64,000 nt of DNA from Chamaelirium japonicum (lineage: Eukaryota > Streptophyta > Magnoliopsida > Liliales > Melanthiaceae): contig OX393553.1 of NCBI GenBank assembly GCA_947650365.1, positions 65,971,611 to 66,035,610 of the forward strand. Reading direction: 5' to 3'. Each line of letters starts with the position of its first letter. Within the stretch, counting starts at the first letter, position 1. Of this stretch, positions 51,891-62,601 are shown piece after piece. The translations under genes and the position numbers were made by a program. The notes under the pieces are model-generated. The model was given only the letters and a program-made list of their open reading frames with translations, made no database searches and had not been told where the DNA came from.

Positions 51891-53740
51891 AAGTAAATGT
51901 TGTTAGGGACAAAGGAGAGACCAATGCAATATTCAAAAGTTGGGGGTGTCACTGCGTTTATGCCAAACCTCTGCAATTTTCGCAAAAAAATTATGTTGGG
52001 AAAAACCATAATTAATGATGATCTTTCCAACTGTAAATCCAAAAACAAATGATCCCGCAACAACTGATGTCACATCTCCATGGTGTATCATTAATTCTGA
52101 ATTCTGTAATGGTCCAGGACCAGAATTAGGGTTTCAACTTGGGCGAGTTGGACCCGAGCCCAACCAAAGTTTGTGTTGGGTTTTGGGCGGGTTTGGATTG
52201 ATGTATTTGAAGATTGGATTGAGTAAGGGTTGAAAAAATACAATATGAGTTGGGTCGGGATTGGGTTGAGGGTCAGGCAACCGAACCCAAACCCAAACCC
52301 AAGTACTCATGCTGACTGACTAGGACAAAATGGAACCAAAAGCTGACTAGACAAAAAAAAAATACTGACTAAACTAGAGTCTCATCCCACAATCTCTCTC
52401 TCTCTCTCCTCTCTCTCTCCTCTCTCCTCTCTCCTCTCTCTTCCTCTTCTGAATCAGATGAGATCAGGTAGGTCAGCTGGGTGTAATGGACAGAGTCAGC
52501 CAGCTGGGATTGCTCCATACGTGGAAGAGGAAGAGGAGTTAAGAGAGAGAAACGAGATTTAAGGAAGAGATCGCGTGGGGCTGGTTACATGGATCGGCTC
52601 GACTTGGGGTCTCGGCCGGGTAAGGAAAGAGGAAACTGATGGCTGCGATCAGTTTCTAGAGAGAGGAGTGATTATGAGAGAGATTTAGAGAGAGAGAGAG
52701 ATAAGGAAAAGAGAGAATTAAGATTCAGGACTCGGGTAGGTTATGGAAAGATAATCAAAAGGGAGTGAATGATAATTAAAAGAGAGATAAAGGAGATGAT
52801 CGACTGGGTAGGACGAGGTACGGCCGTGATTATCAGAGGAAGAGGAGTTAAGAGAGAGAAACAAGATTTAAGGAAGAGATAGCACGAGGCTAGTTACATG
52901 GATCAGCTTGACCTGGGGTCTCAGCCGGGTAAGGAAAGAGGAAACTAATGGCTACAATCAGTTTCTAGAGAGAGAGGGAGTGATTATGAGAGAGATTTAG
53001 AGAGAGAAAGAGATAAGGAAAAGAGAGAGAATTAAGGGAAGAGAGAAAGACGTTCGGAGGGGGGATCTTGCGATGGGGAAGTCTGAAGGGATCTCACTGA
53101 TGACTGTGATCGGGTGGTGCATGAGCTGGGATCATAGGATTTAGAGAGAGAAATTAAAGAGACAGAGAGAAAGAATCGCGAGAGGAGAGAGAGAGGGTTG
53201 TGATGAGATCGGGTAGAGAGAGCAAGAGATCAGATACGAAAGGGTGATGGGATTAGAGAGAGAAAATATGAAAAGATCCTGAGGGAATCGTGGACGGTTA
53301 GGATCAGGTGGGGTTGGCCGGGTAGAGAGAAGAGAGAGAGATCGGATGGTTGCATGCTTGCATGAGTTGCATGGACTCATGGCAGTGGGGTCACTTGTTT
53401 GGACGGTTGTGAATGGGTTTTAGAGAGAGAGGAAATAGGAAAGCAAGGGAGAAGGACGTGCATGTAGGGGAAAGTGACTCAAGGGATTCACATGCAAGGT
53501 TCCAACTCGAGTGCGGGTCGTGCATGCATGGGGCTTAGGGCCCACCAACCCGAACTCAATTTTAATTTGCCTTATTATACGCTGAATAATTCGCACCTAT
53601 GCGAGCCAGCCGTACCGGTTCAAATTCAGCTTACGCCATAAAAGAAAACGAATTCAACCTACGAAACTGACCACACGATCACCTTCCAATCACAGACGAT
53701 TTGGCCTCCCTCGATTAATTCACTACATTAAACACCGATT
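51891..53740. repeat. GA/CT-rich, gene-free region with a 309-bp tandem duplication
   Basis: The segments at about 52525-52735 and 52834-53040 are tandem copies offset by 309 bp, sharing GGTAAGGAAAGAGGAAACT and ATTATGAGAGAGATTTAGAG. AGAGAG tracts continue to about 53440. A GGGTTTGG/ACCCAAACCC block is at 52130-52310. No gene was supported. Confidence 0.65.
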
Positions 53741-53924
53741 ATTTCACAGCATTAAATGTCGGAGAGTGTTTCTTTCATCGATCTTGTAATAATTCCACCA
53801 AATCTTTCCAGCTTCCATGCACCAATACAAAACCCCACCACCCCACCCCCTTCCCTCCCCCCCCCCCCCCACCACCACCACCACCACCAACCTCTCCCTC
53901 CCTCTCATCCCATATCTAAGCGAG

Positions 53925-54216
53925 AGGAGAGGCCAGGCCGGCCCTCGCCCACCCACCAAAGAAAACCTTGCCTTCGGCCCATGCTTCGTCTCCCGCCTAC
54001 ACCCATGCGACGTCGTCTCCTTCTTCGACGGAAGCCGGGCATCATCATGCTTCAGCCCCGGCCTACGCTCCTTACAGCTATGCCTTGAGTCCTTACGGAT
54101 ATGCTCCAGCGCCCGCAACTGAGAGCGCTTCTGTGGCTGTTCCCTCCTTCTTTGTCGTCCGAGGACTGGTTGCTCTGCTCAGTGCCGTCGTCGCCTCCGC
54201 CGTGTTGCTGCTCTAG
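53925..54216 (+). CDS. Possible last exon of a GPI-anchored, Pro/Ala-rich protein
   Basis: The frame reads a Ser/Pro/Ala/Tyr-rich stretch with A-P-A-Y-A-P, Y-G-Y-A-P-A-P and H-H-H motifs, then a polar-to-hydrophobic C-terminus (about 24 residues, L-V-A-L-L-S-A-V-V-A-S-A-V-L-L-L) ending at TAG 54214. This resembles the C-termini of arabinogalactan-type GPI-anchored cell-surface proteins. A pyrimidine-rich tract ending in AAG before 53920 could be a splice acceptor. No signal-peptide exon was found upstream, so it may be a fragment. No family can be named. Confidence 0.35.
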
Positions 54217-54990
54217 ATCTGAGCCCAATTGTGATTGTAGAGGCTGGGTTTTTAATTACCTTTTTATGTTTAAGTTATGTGGGTCAGCTGATGGATGGAG
54301 ATCGAAGTGGCTAATGGCTATTTAAAATTTTAATACTGTTATCGCTGATAAAGGAGTTGGTGGTGGTGCTGCTTTTGTTTAACTTTAGAAGAAAACATCC
54401 TCTAAAGTTTTTTAATTTGCTTCTTCTTTTTTTTCTTTCTGACAATGGACCCACTTCTGGCCTTGGGTGACCTGTAACTACGACCCACCAACACATAAGG
54501 GTAAGGAGGTAATTTGAAAAGGCTAAGGACTATCTCCTTACCCTTATGTAGGGTACGTGGCACGATGCCAATGGTCAGTCATCCTATTTCAGGGTAAATC
54601 GCATAAAAGACCATGAGACATCACCTTATAAATAAACAAGACCATTCTATTGAGTCATATGCTTGCTTCCATGTCCAACTTAAGGGCAAGAACATACGAA
54701 TTGAGACCCTGAGTAGTTCATTGAACGCAAGGCCTCCTGACCAAGAATAATAATCTTCGAAAATGAGAAGGCAATGAAGGGTCAGCCACCTTAGGTAGTA
54801 AGACAATAAATGCTGCCCTTCAATGGTTTGGCAATTGGTATGCGATCCTGTCAAAAGAATTGAAGAGTAGCATTTGTGATATCATCCATGACTGCCTCCA
54901 ATTAGCAATATAGACAAAACGTTCGGATGGTTGTGATTCATCGGAGAGTGCAATCGGGAGGGTTGCAATTCATTGGCAGGGTGCGATCCC
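54217..54990. other. Gene-free stretch with a 16-bp inverted repeat
   Basis: ACATAAGGGTAAGGAG (54493-54508) pairs exactly with CTCCTTACCCTTATGT (54534-54549) across a 25-bp loop. The first part may be the 3' UTR of the preceding exon. Confidence 0.45.
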
Positions 54991-54996
54991 GAGGTC

Positions 54997-54999
54997 AGG

Positions 55000-55085
<86 letters not shown>
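54997..55085 (+). repeat. (CT)n microsatellite
   Basis: About 44 CT units with one TA interruption near 55019. Frames through it give Leu-Ser or Arg-Glu strings and are not genes. Confidence 0.97.
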
Positions 55086-55088
<3 letters not shown>

Positions 55089-55797
55089 GGCGATATCAGC
55101 GGCGAGCAACAGAGGTGGTGGCGGCAGTGGCGAGCGACAGAGACGGCGGCGACAGCTGCAACGACGAGTAGCTCCAACGGCGACGGTTCGGTTGTGGTTC
55201 CTAGGTCTAGGGTTCATCCCATGGCATGTAGATCTTAGGGTTTTGGTTAGGTTTAGGTTTGGTTCAGTTCGGCGGCGGCGTTCGGTGTTTCGGTTCGGTG
55301 GTTTGGTGGCGGCGTGCAGGTGTATTGCCTTCGAAGGAGGTCGCTTAGGTGGCAGCGAATGTCACAACAATGACCGATGTTGGTGGTGTCGGAGTTTTCG
55401 GTCCGTCGGGGCGGGGCCGGTGTTGCCGCCGAAAATGTTTTGTTGCCAAAGAAGGTCAGGTGTGTTGTCGCCGCATACGACGGTGGGGTTGGTGATGCCT
55501 GGATGGTGTCTTGCCACTGAAGGCAGCCCACTGCATTGCTGACAGGTGTGTTGCCACCAAAGGCGGCCCGCTGCAGTGCCGACAAACACGAGCATGCACT
55601 AGTGTTCTACGGGAAACATTGTAGACAAATCAAACCATCTCACAAACGGAAGTGTGGCCACCACCACCACACTGCCACTGCTACCACCGCCGCGGCCTCT
55701 ACCTTGCACCACCACCACCACTGCTGCCGCCTTCATGCACGCCGCCACTGGCAGCACCATTGTTGACGCCATGCACATACAAAGGAACTGGTGATGG
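55086..55797. other. GC-richer stretch without a supported gene
   Basis: Repeated words such as TGTTGCCRCCRAAG (about 55420, 55551) and CCACCACCACCAC clusters. Frames on both strands lack domains. Confidence 0.35.
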
Positions 55798-56146
55798 TTT
55801 CTCGTATAATTCCCAACGGTCACTTGATCCCAACGGTCACTAGACAATGGACCGCCAAAAAAACACGTGTTTCTTCAGCGGCAAGAGATTGTTAGGGCTC
55901 TGATCGATCGTTTTATTACTGCACCGCGTCGCAGCTGCTATATCTCTCCCTCTTGATCTCTACCTCTTCGCCATCTTCAAACCCTAATCTCTCTCTCTCT
56001 CTCTACAACTCTTCGACCATCCTCACACCCTAATCTCTCTCATTCTCCGTCCCTATTCCGGCAATGGGGGACGACAACGACAGGGATTGGGTCAAGCGAG
56101 CATGAGAGAATCCCGAGATCGCTGCCGAGGTGCTGATCGCATTATC
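55798..56146 (+). pseudogene. Truncated copy of the 58-kb gene: promoter, leader, exon start
   Basis: It matches 57788-58150 over the promoter, the CT-rich leader and the first ~28 codons. Its ATG is at 56064. The reading M-G-D-D-N-D...W-V-K-R-A then meets TGA at 56103, where the intact copy has CGA (Arg), a C-to-T change. The copy ends abruptly at 56146, where a copia fragment begins. It lacks the TATA box of the intact gene but has a palindromic AAACACGTGTTT (G-box core) at about 55859. Confidence 0.8.
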
Positions 56147-56658
56147 ATGACCTTTAGATGCTCATAGGACTAGGATAACTAACCAAGAAGAAGTAGCGTT
56201 TTGTTCTTCTCCTTCATGTCTTCATCGACATTTAGTAACTCTTCTGTCAATTGATTGAAGACCGAGAGATGCTCAGTGATCCTCGTACCTTTTGCCATCT
56301 AAAGATTGTAGATATTCTGCTTCAGGTACAACCGGTTCGTGAGCAACCGGGTCATGTACATGCCTTCCAGAGTTTCCCACAACTTTGCCGCAGAAACCTC
56401 TTTGGAGACGTCCGCCAACACAACCTTCGCGAGGCACATCCGAATCGCGCCCGCCGCCTTCGAATCATATTCAATTCACTCGTCATTCGATATCTTGTCC
56501 GGCTTGACGCCCATCAAAGCTTGATGCAATCCGCATTGGATCAATGCATCTCTGACTTGTATTTGCCACAAGCCAAAGTTGATCTCGCCATCGAACTTCT
56601 CGATCTCGAACTTCATATTCGAGCCGGAGAGTACCATCTCCGATTTCTTCACCTTCAA
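56147..56658 (-). pseudogene. Copia gag fragment
   Basis: Starting at ATG 56658 the frame gives F-E-I-E-K-F-D-G-E-I-N-F-G-L-W, D-A-L-I-Q-C-G-L and, after a shift near 56476, S-K-E-V-S-A-A-K-L-W-E-T-L-E-G-M-Y, L-T-N-R-L-Y-L-K. This is the UBN2/DUF4219 gag pattern of plant copia elements. It breaks off before the zinc knuckle. Stops include TAG or TAA near 56300 and 56170. Confidence 0.85.
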
Positions 56659-56702
56659 CCTTAAGCGTTAGAAATCGCCTAACGAGAAGCTCTGATACCA
56701 GT

Positions 56703-57448
56703 TGTTGGTATCAGTTTTTCCATCGAATCTTAAGCTCTGATGCTAGTTGTTGGGAATTCGATCCCACCGCCGAGGCTCCACACAACGGAAAGGGGCATCG
56801 AAGGCGCGAAGAACTCCACCGGAAGATGGCGACCACCACCACCAAGAAGAACGAACGATTAATGCACACCAAAGCACCAAACACAAGATAATTGCCGGCA
56901 ACAACGATCTATGGATTCACTTAAAAAGGAAATACAAAGAGTAAAACTCCAACCAATCCCTCTCCCAACCCATAAAGACTAAAGAGATCACCCCCAAGGA
57001 ACAAGAAGATACTGCAGCTCTCTCACCCCAAGAACAAGAAAAACCCTCACTCTAACCCGATGATGCTACCATCTCTTCGATCTCTTAAAAAGCCTTTATA
57101 TCCTTCATTCGATCTTCTTTTTGATCTCATCCCTAGGGATCCTTTTATAGCCCCAATTAAGTTCGTACAAGACATAGGAGAGAAGATAAAAACAAGCTCT
57201 TAAAAGTTATCTCAAAAACCCACGAAAAATCGCAACCGAAACCACGTCCCCCTGCATGCCTATCCGATGCCTGGCGCTCTGGGCACCAATTTCCTACGCA
57301 CAGGGCCAGGTCACCTCTGGTTGTACCCAGGGCGCCAGGCCCTGTTTTTGCTCCGTCTTTACTCCATCTTCGCTTTGCAGCCGCTCTGTCTTCCGTCATC
57401 CTTCGCGCATAAATTTTGGACATGTTGAGGTCTTGTTTTAAGCTAACA
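56703..57448 (-). repeat. 5' LTR of the truncated copia
   Basis: The TGTTAGC start (minus strand, 57448) and ACCAACA end (56703) are inferred, because no second LTR is present. A variant primer-like word AGCATCAGAGC at about 56733-56743 suggests an internal duplication of the LTR end. Confidence 0.55.
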
Positions 57449-57574
57449 TTCTCAATATATGTATGGTTAATGACTCTCTTTTAGATTAGAGCCTATATCC
57501 TCCATATTCTTCCCAATAGAGAATATGGTAGCCAAATTTTTCCAATGAATCTTAAATTATATCTACTTACACCT

Positions 57575-57785
57575 AGGGCTGGCAATTTGGACCCGACACG
57601 ACACGACCCGACACGAAGTTAGCGGGTCTGGATCAAGGTTAAACTGGTTCGGGAAGTAAACGGGTCAACACGATAGACCCGTTTAATAAACAGGTCGGGT
57701 TCGGGTTTAGGGTCTGGACACAGTAGACCCGTTTAAAATTCAACGGGTCATGTCAGGTCGGGTCGGGTCAGGTCTACCCGCAATC
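57575..57785. repeat. GGGTCGGGT-type degenerate repeat
   Basis: It starts AGGGCTGGCAATTTGGACCCGACACG and continues with inverted AGACCCGTTTA and AACGGGTC words. This is the same general class as 28497-28690. Confidence 0.5.
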
Positions 57786-57860
57786 CAATTTGTCGTATAA
57801 TTCCAAACGGTAACTTGATCCCAACGGTCACAGGACAATGGACCGCCAAAAACACAATTT

Positions 57861-57869
57861 ATAAAAGGA
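57861..57869 (+). promoter_or_regulatory. TATA box of the 58-kb gene
   Basis: TTTATAAAAGG at about 57859-57869, some 200 bp before the ATG and 100-150 bp before the CT-rich leader. The truncated copy has no counterpart. Confidence 0.55.
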
Positions 57870-57967
57870 GGTTGTTAGGGCTCTATTCGATTGTTTTATT
57901 ACTGCGCCGACTTCAAACCAGCTGCTCTATCTCTCCCGCTCTCCACCTCTTCACCGACTTCAAACCC

Positions 57968-58016
<49 letters not shown>

Positions 58017-58068
58017 CGACCATCTTCACACCCTAATCTCTCTCTCATTCTCCGTCCCTATTCCGGCA

Positions 58069-59429
58069 ATGGAGGACGACAACGACATGGATTGGGTCAA
58101 GCGAGCACGAGAGAATCCCGAGATCGCCGCCGAGGTGCTGATCGCATTATCCCGTCAGCCGCCGGCCGCCGTGAATTGGCCACAAGTTCCGGCGAGTGTC
58201 CCCAGGAGGAGGCCAAGGTCTCGGACCATAACGCTGCAGGGGATACGAGAAGCGGAGGCAGAGCGGCAGCGAATGAGCCCTGAGATGCCTCGGACCTCTG
58301 GGAACGACAAGCCCTCCAGAGCGAAGCCCCCTGCGGCGAAGCGGCCAAGGGGTCCCTCCGTCGGCGTCGGTGGCAACGCTGGTGGAGACTCAAAGGTGAC
58401 GGATGGTTCTTTCTTCGATCTTCTTTCCCAATTTCCTAAGGATCAGGGGATTCGAGAAATCCCAATTTCCTTTTTCTTTTCTTCCCCATCATTTCTTCTT
58501 TCTTTGCCCCTTTTCAATCGTTGAACAAATTAAATACAGAAGAAAAAAAAATTCAGGAAATTTTTAATTAACAGAGATTTGGTCTTGGCTAATTTCAGGT
58601 GATTGTGTGCCAGGCTTCTTCTTTGATACTGAGAATTCGACTCCCCAAGCCCGTCCAACAGCCACAAGATCAACTCCAGCGAATGGGTGCCGTGCAGAAC
58701 TCCGAGGCTCCCATCCCAATCGGCCTTGATCACACCAGATGCCGGCCAGCAGTGCTCGAATCCCCAGCCTCCGGCTCTGGCTCCAGCTCCGGCTCCGGCT
58801 CCGAAGGGAGGCCAAGGTTTCGGACCATAACCCTGCAGGGGATACGAGAAGCTGAGGCAGAGCGGCAGCGAACGAGCCCTGAGATGCCTCAGACCTCTGG
58901 GAACGACAAGTCCTCCAGAGCGAAGCCCCCTGCGGCGAAGCGGCCAAGGGTTGATCAGGGTCTCTCCGGCGGCGTCGGTGCCAACGCTGGTGGAGACTCA
59001 AAGGTGATGGTTCTTTCTTCGATTTCTTTCCTAATTTCCTAAGGATCAGGGGATTCGAGAAATCCCAATTTCCTTTTTCTGTTCTTCCCCATCGTTTCTT
59101 CCTTCTCTGCACCTTTTCAATCGGTTGAACAAATTAAGTACAGAAAATTTCAAGAAAATTTTAATTAACAGAGATTTGGTCTTGGCTAATTTCAGGTGAT
59201 TGTGTGCCAGGCTACTTCTTTAATACTGAGAATTCGACTCCCCAAGCCCGTCCAACAGCCACAAGATCAACTCCAGCGAATGGGTGCCGTGCAGAACTCC
59301 GAGGCTCCCATCCCAATCGGCCATGATCACACCAGATGCCGGCCAGCAGCGCTCGAATCCCTGGCCTCCGGCTCTGGCTCCAGTTCAGGCTCAGGCTCCG
59401 GCTCCGGCTCCGAAGGGCGGCTCAAATAA
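58069..59429 (+). CDS. Spliced gene of unknown function with tandem exon duplication
   Basis: Inferred exons are 58069-58395 (109 codons), 58599-59003 (135 codons) and 59196-59426 plus stop (77 codons). All junctions are GT-AG and phase 0, giving 321 residues. Exon 1 starts M-E-D-D-N-D-M-D-W-V-K-R-A-R-E. A block T-I-T-L-Q-G-I-R-E-A-E-A-E-R-Q-R followed by P-P-A-A-K-R-P-R (a likely nuclear localisation signal) ends exon 1 and recurs at the end of exon 2. The block L-I-L-R-I-R-L-P-K-P-V-Q-Q-P-Q-D starts both exon 2 and exon 3. A ~600-bp tandem duplication explains this. A Ser-Gly repeat precedes the end. No known family was recognised. The CT-rich leader and TATA box support expression. Confidence 0.6.
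58396..58598 (+). other. Intron 1 of the 58-kb gene
   Basis: GTGACGG donor (non-consensus beyond GT) and CTAATTTCAG acceptor. T-rich, 203 bp. Confidence 0.55.
59004..59195 (+). other. Intron 2 of the 58-kb gene, copy of intron 1
   Basis: GTGATGG donor and CTAATTTCAG acceptor. Close in sequence to intron 1, 192 bp. Confidence 0.55.
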
Positions 59430-59486
59430 CATCTAGACTCGTCTGAAGTTGTATCATTCTGTGCATGAATCACCGAGAGGTGTTAA

Positions 59487-59665
59487 ATAGATTTATTTTG
59501 CCCACATTGAAATCATACATACTAAGGCTTTGAATTAGTTCTAAACATAGAATTCATACACTATCCCTTCTCTTCATAAATAGAAATGTATTTTATCCAC
59601 ATTGAAATCATAAATACTATGGTTTTGAATTAGTTCTAAACATAGAATTCATACATCTTTAAAGT
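59487..59665. repeat. Tandem repeat, about 97-bp period, two copies
   Basis: CCACATTGAAATCAT and TTTGAATTAGTTCTAAACATAGAATTC words occur twice in order. Confidence 0.75.
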
Positions 59666-59764
59666 TAGCTAGTGCAGAGCTTCTCCCTCTTTATACAGGA
59701 AACAAATTGGGAGTGTACACTTTCTGTTTACAATTTTTTATGACAGTGGTGTTACTGAATGCAG

Positions 59765-60151
59765 GCCTCATCCAAATTAATGAATATTCCTCTGATGGCT
59801 GGGGATTTGGATGGAGACCCATCCGTTTCTATCCGCTGTTTCTTATTTCAAACTCAATGGATACTATTTATTTGTTCCGGTGGAATGAAGGGTTTCGGAA
59901 CGGTAATTTATCATTCCAGTCTGTTTCTATGCGAACCGAACGCTGAACCATTGAATTACATTGGAAATAGCTAGTAATTGACGGGAAGACCACCCTAGCT
60001 CTTCTTGATGACGTTTAAGTGGAACAACGATTCCTCGTGCCTATATTTTGTATGGTGGGATGAGAAACTTATTCCTGTGAAAACTAATACACCAATGGAC
60101 TACGTTCCGTAAAGGCCGCCGCACCTTCTGGATCATCGACTCACATTAGAG
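59765..60151 (+). pseudogene. RDR2-like RNA-dependent RNA polymerase, catalytic exon, split by MITE
   Basis: The exon opens after an ATGCAG acceptor with P-H-P-N and reaches the catalytic D-L-D-G-D motif (59804-59818), which marks RDR1/2/6-type enzymes. A 222-bp MITE follows, and then the frame resumes L-Y-F-V-W-W-D-E-K-L-I-P (from 60041), M-D-Y-V-P, a stop, and L-D-H-R-L-T-L-E with a GAG|GTAAGC donor. These enzymes make double-stranded RNA from transcripts for siRNA production. Frameshifts before DLDGD, the MITE and a TAA make this copy inactive. The large upstream part of the gene is not in the window. Confidence 0.85.
59819..60040. mobile_element. Tourist-like MITE, copy 2, inside the RDR exon
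   Basis: Matches the reverse complement of much of 15081-15338, for example TTGTTCCGGTGGAATGAAGG and AATTACATTGGAAATA against AATTGCATTGGAAGTA. The termini are degraded. It is inserted directly after the D-L-D-G-D codons. Confidence 0.7.
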
Positions 60152-61854
60152 GTAAGCTTCACTGTCCAACCACTTATCACTGAACTCTAATTTTCTCCTC
60201 TTTGGTCTTTATACTTATTTGATTTGCGCGCAATTTTAGATAGAGATCGTACTAAATCAGGTGAATTTTAAAATGACTTTTATGTGTGTGTCTCTAATTC
60301 CAAATCAATCGAGACATGTTTTAATTTTTGAGGTAATGTGCCTAGAACTAACAGTCCAACAATTGGTGGCTGATTTCATAGGCAACATATTGATCGAATC
60401 GACGGTCCAACAATTGTTCTCTTTTTCAATTCTTGTCCGGAGTAGAAGGGAAAAAAAATATCGAGAAACCACAAGAAGAATTGAAAAGTTTTTTATTTAA
60501 TGCGCCATCAACTAAATTTCGTTATATGGACAATATGTATTGTTCAATGACTTCTTTGATTCATGAGAAAAAAAGGGGTCTAAACTAATTTTTATTCCGA
60601 TAATACACCCACTTTCCTGTGGTTTTATTAATCCTATAATTCACCTTGTGACGTTTATGAACTTTACCCAAATATATCGTAAAATAACTTTTTACTCTTT
60701 CATGGCAAATGCTTGCATGCACCATGAGTAACCCACACCAGTAAAAGCCTAGAAAATAAGATTCAATCCTTAAAGAAAAGGAATATAGAAAAAAAAAAAA
60801 AAATAGGCTCCAAAACCTCATCCAAATTTTTATTTATGGCCGACATCTCTTTATTGGCAACTCTTACTTTTCATCCCCCTTGGACATAACATAAATATTT
60901 ATCCCTCCCCCCCTCCCCTTTTCTCTCTCTGTCTCTCTCTCCAACCCAACCCAACCCCAAACACTTACTCCAAAACGCACACAACCCAAATGACCACCAC
61001 CAAAAATCTTTAAAATTAGGCTATGAACATAAAGAAAAATTAAAACTGCATCATTATGGATCTAAAATCACTGAAAATTATTTTTCTAAATTAATATAAA
61101 ATCCTAGCACTCTCAAATCATGATTTAGTATTTTTAATAATGAATGAAGCGTTGTTTACCAGAACACATGGTCAAACATATATCGATACTATATCCGACT
61201 TCTATAGTACTTGTTCATATATCATTTGAGAGCAAGGTTCAAATGTTCGTTATCAGGTCTCGTATTTTCAGGAAAAAATCGATGTGACTCAGCGATACGT
61301 CACGAACGAAACAAAGGGAAGAAGGCATATATCTGGGGGCTCAGGCTTTCCTAATTGCTATTGTCGCTCAGTCTGATAGCTTATGTGTAACAAGGCAATA
61401 AAGCTGACCGTTAGGGGCTATGGTTGTGAACCAGGCCGATACAACTCGTTTATATCAGATCTGACTCGGCTATAAGTCCGATACCAGGCACGAGTTGTAT
61501 CGGTCCCGGTCAAGTCAAGATTTATACCGGTATCAATCATTGTATCGGTGGCGGTCTATAGAATATCGATACGAACAGGCTGATTCGATTTGGTATCGCC
61601 AAATATGGGAATGTGGAAACATTGCTCTCAAATGCTTTTCTTTTATTTTTTTGGTTTTACATAATTTAATGGATGGGTTAATCAAAGTATCATGATAGTG
61701 TATCTGCAGATAAAATCATATTTCTTCTTTTATCAAACAGCATATTCTTTGGTTTTAGGAAGACTTGAGAGCTGAACAATTTTGGTGGATGTGTTAATCA
61801 AAATATCATGATACCAGTCCAATTTTTCTCATTCTTAATTTTAAAAATCTGCAG
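60152..61854 (+). other. Long intron of the RDR pseudogene
   Basis: Bounded by the GTAAGC donor and an AAATCTGCAG acceptor. AT-rich, with no gene. A run of CTCTCT/CCCTCCCC near 60903-60960 and a patch of ATCGGT(C/A) words near 61490-61580 are the only features. Confidence 0.6.
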
Positions 61855-62404
61855 GAGATTCGAAAGTTCTTTGTTGATTACATGATCAACGACACCCTGG
61901 GCGTCATCTCAACCACTCACTTGGTTTATGCGGACCGCCAACCGATGAAAGCCCAGAGTAGCAAATGACTCTGGCTCGCAAGCCTCCTCTCCATGGCGGT
62001 CAACTTCGCCAAAACAGGAGCTCCGGCTTAAATGCCAAAGATACTCAAACTAAAAGAGTTCCCGGATTTCATGCAACTATGGGACAGGCCGATGTACCTC
62101 TCAACCGGAGTTCTGGGAAAGCTCTACAGAGCTGTGCCTCGGGTCTTGCAATTAGTCTGAAGCACCTCAGCAATCTTCGTATGACTGTGATTTTGAAGTA
62201 GAAGATTACGAGGGTTTTATAGAAGCTGCTGAAGGATACTATGATCGATACGCAGAGAAGCTGAGCTCCTTGATGAGCTATTACGAGGTAGAGCACGAAA
62301 ATGAGATACTGACGGGTAATTTGCGGAACCGGTCGATATATCTGTAGAGAGATAAGAACAGATATGCTGAAATGAAGGACCGGGTGGTTCAGATGTAGCT
62401 ATGA
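61855..62404 (+). pseudogene. RDR2-like RNA-dependent RNA polymerase, C-terminal exon
   Basis: Reads E-I-R-K-F-F-V-D-Y-M-I-N-D-T-L-G-V-I-S, then H-L-V-Y-A-D-R, then F-A-K-T-G-A-P-A, then E-F-P-D-F-M and G-V-L-G-K-L-Y-R-A. After a frameshift near 62160 it continues Y-D-C-D-F-E-V-E, S-S-L-M-S-Y-Y-E-V-E and N-R-Y-A-E-M-K-D-R. This is the C-terminal part of plant RDR proteins, most like RDR2 by my reading. Stops at 61966, 62039 and 62359 plus the frameshift make it a pseudogene. It continues the exon ending at 60151 in the right order and orientation. Confidence 0.85.
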
Positions 62405-62601
62405 CGTAAGCGAGTCGTACAAGATGGCGTCTGAAATAAAAATTTTATGCTAAGTTCCATAAATTGGACTTTGGCAATAGTAAATTTTGCAGAGGGTTCA
62501 CTATCTGATGCTCTTGCTCTTCTTGTTGTTGAAATTGCCAATAACAGTCTCAGGGCAATTAAATTTGGCTTTGAGATAAAAATGCCACTACATAAAAAGT
62601 A

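Larger units (their letters stand above)
56147..57448 (-). mobile_element. Truncated Ty1/copia element: 5' LTR plus part of gag
   Basis: On the minus strand a ~746-bp LTR (57448 to 56703, TGTTAGC to ACCAACA) is followed 2 nt later by the exact primer site TGGTATCAGAGC (56700 to 56689) and a gag start. The element stops at 56147 against the truncated host gene copy. The LTR is far longer than those of the other copias here, so it is a different family. A TATAAAAGG box lies in the LTR (plus 57142-57150). Confidence 0.78.

Noticed and set aside
53141-53440. AGAG tract region considered as a GAGA-type regulatory array
   Set aside because: Long irregular purine tracts and a simple tandem duplication explain it. 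No gene start is near enough to support a promoter claim.
54927-55542. Leu-Ser and Arg-Glu repeat frames
   Set aside because: They run through a (CT)n microsatellite. Nothing supports a gene.
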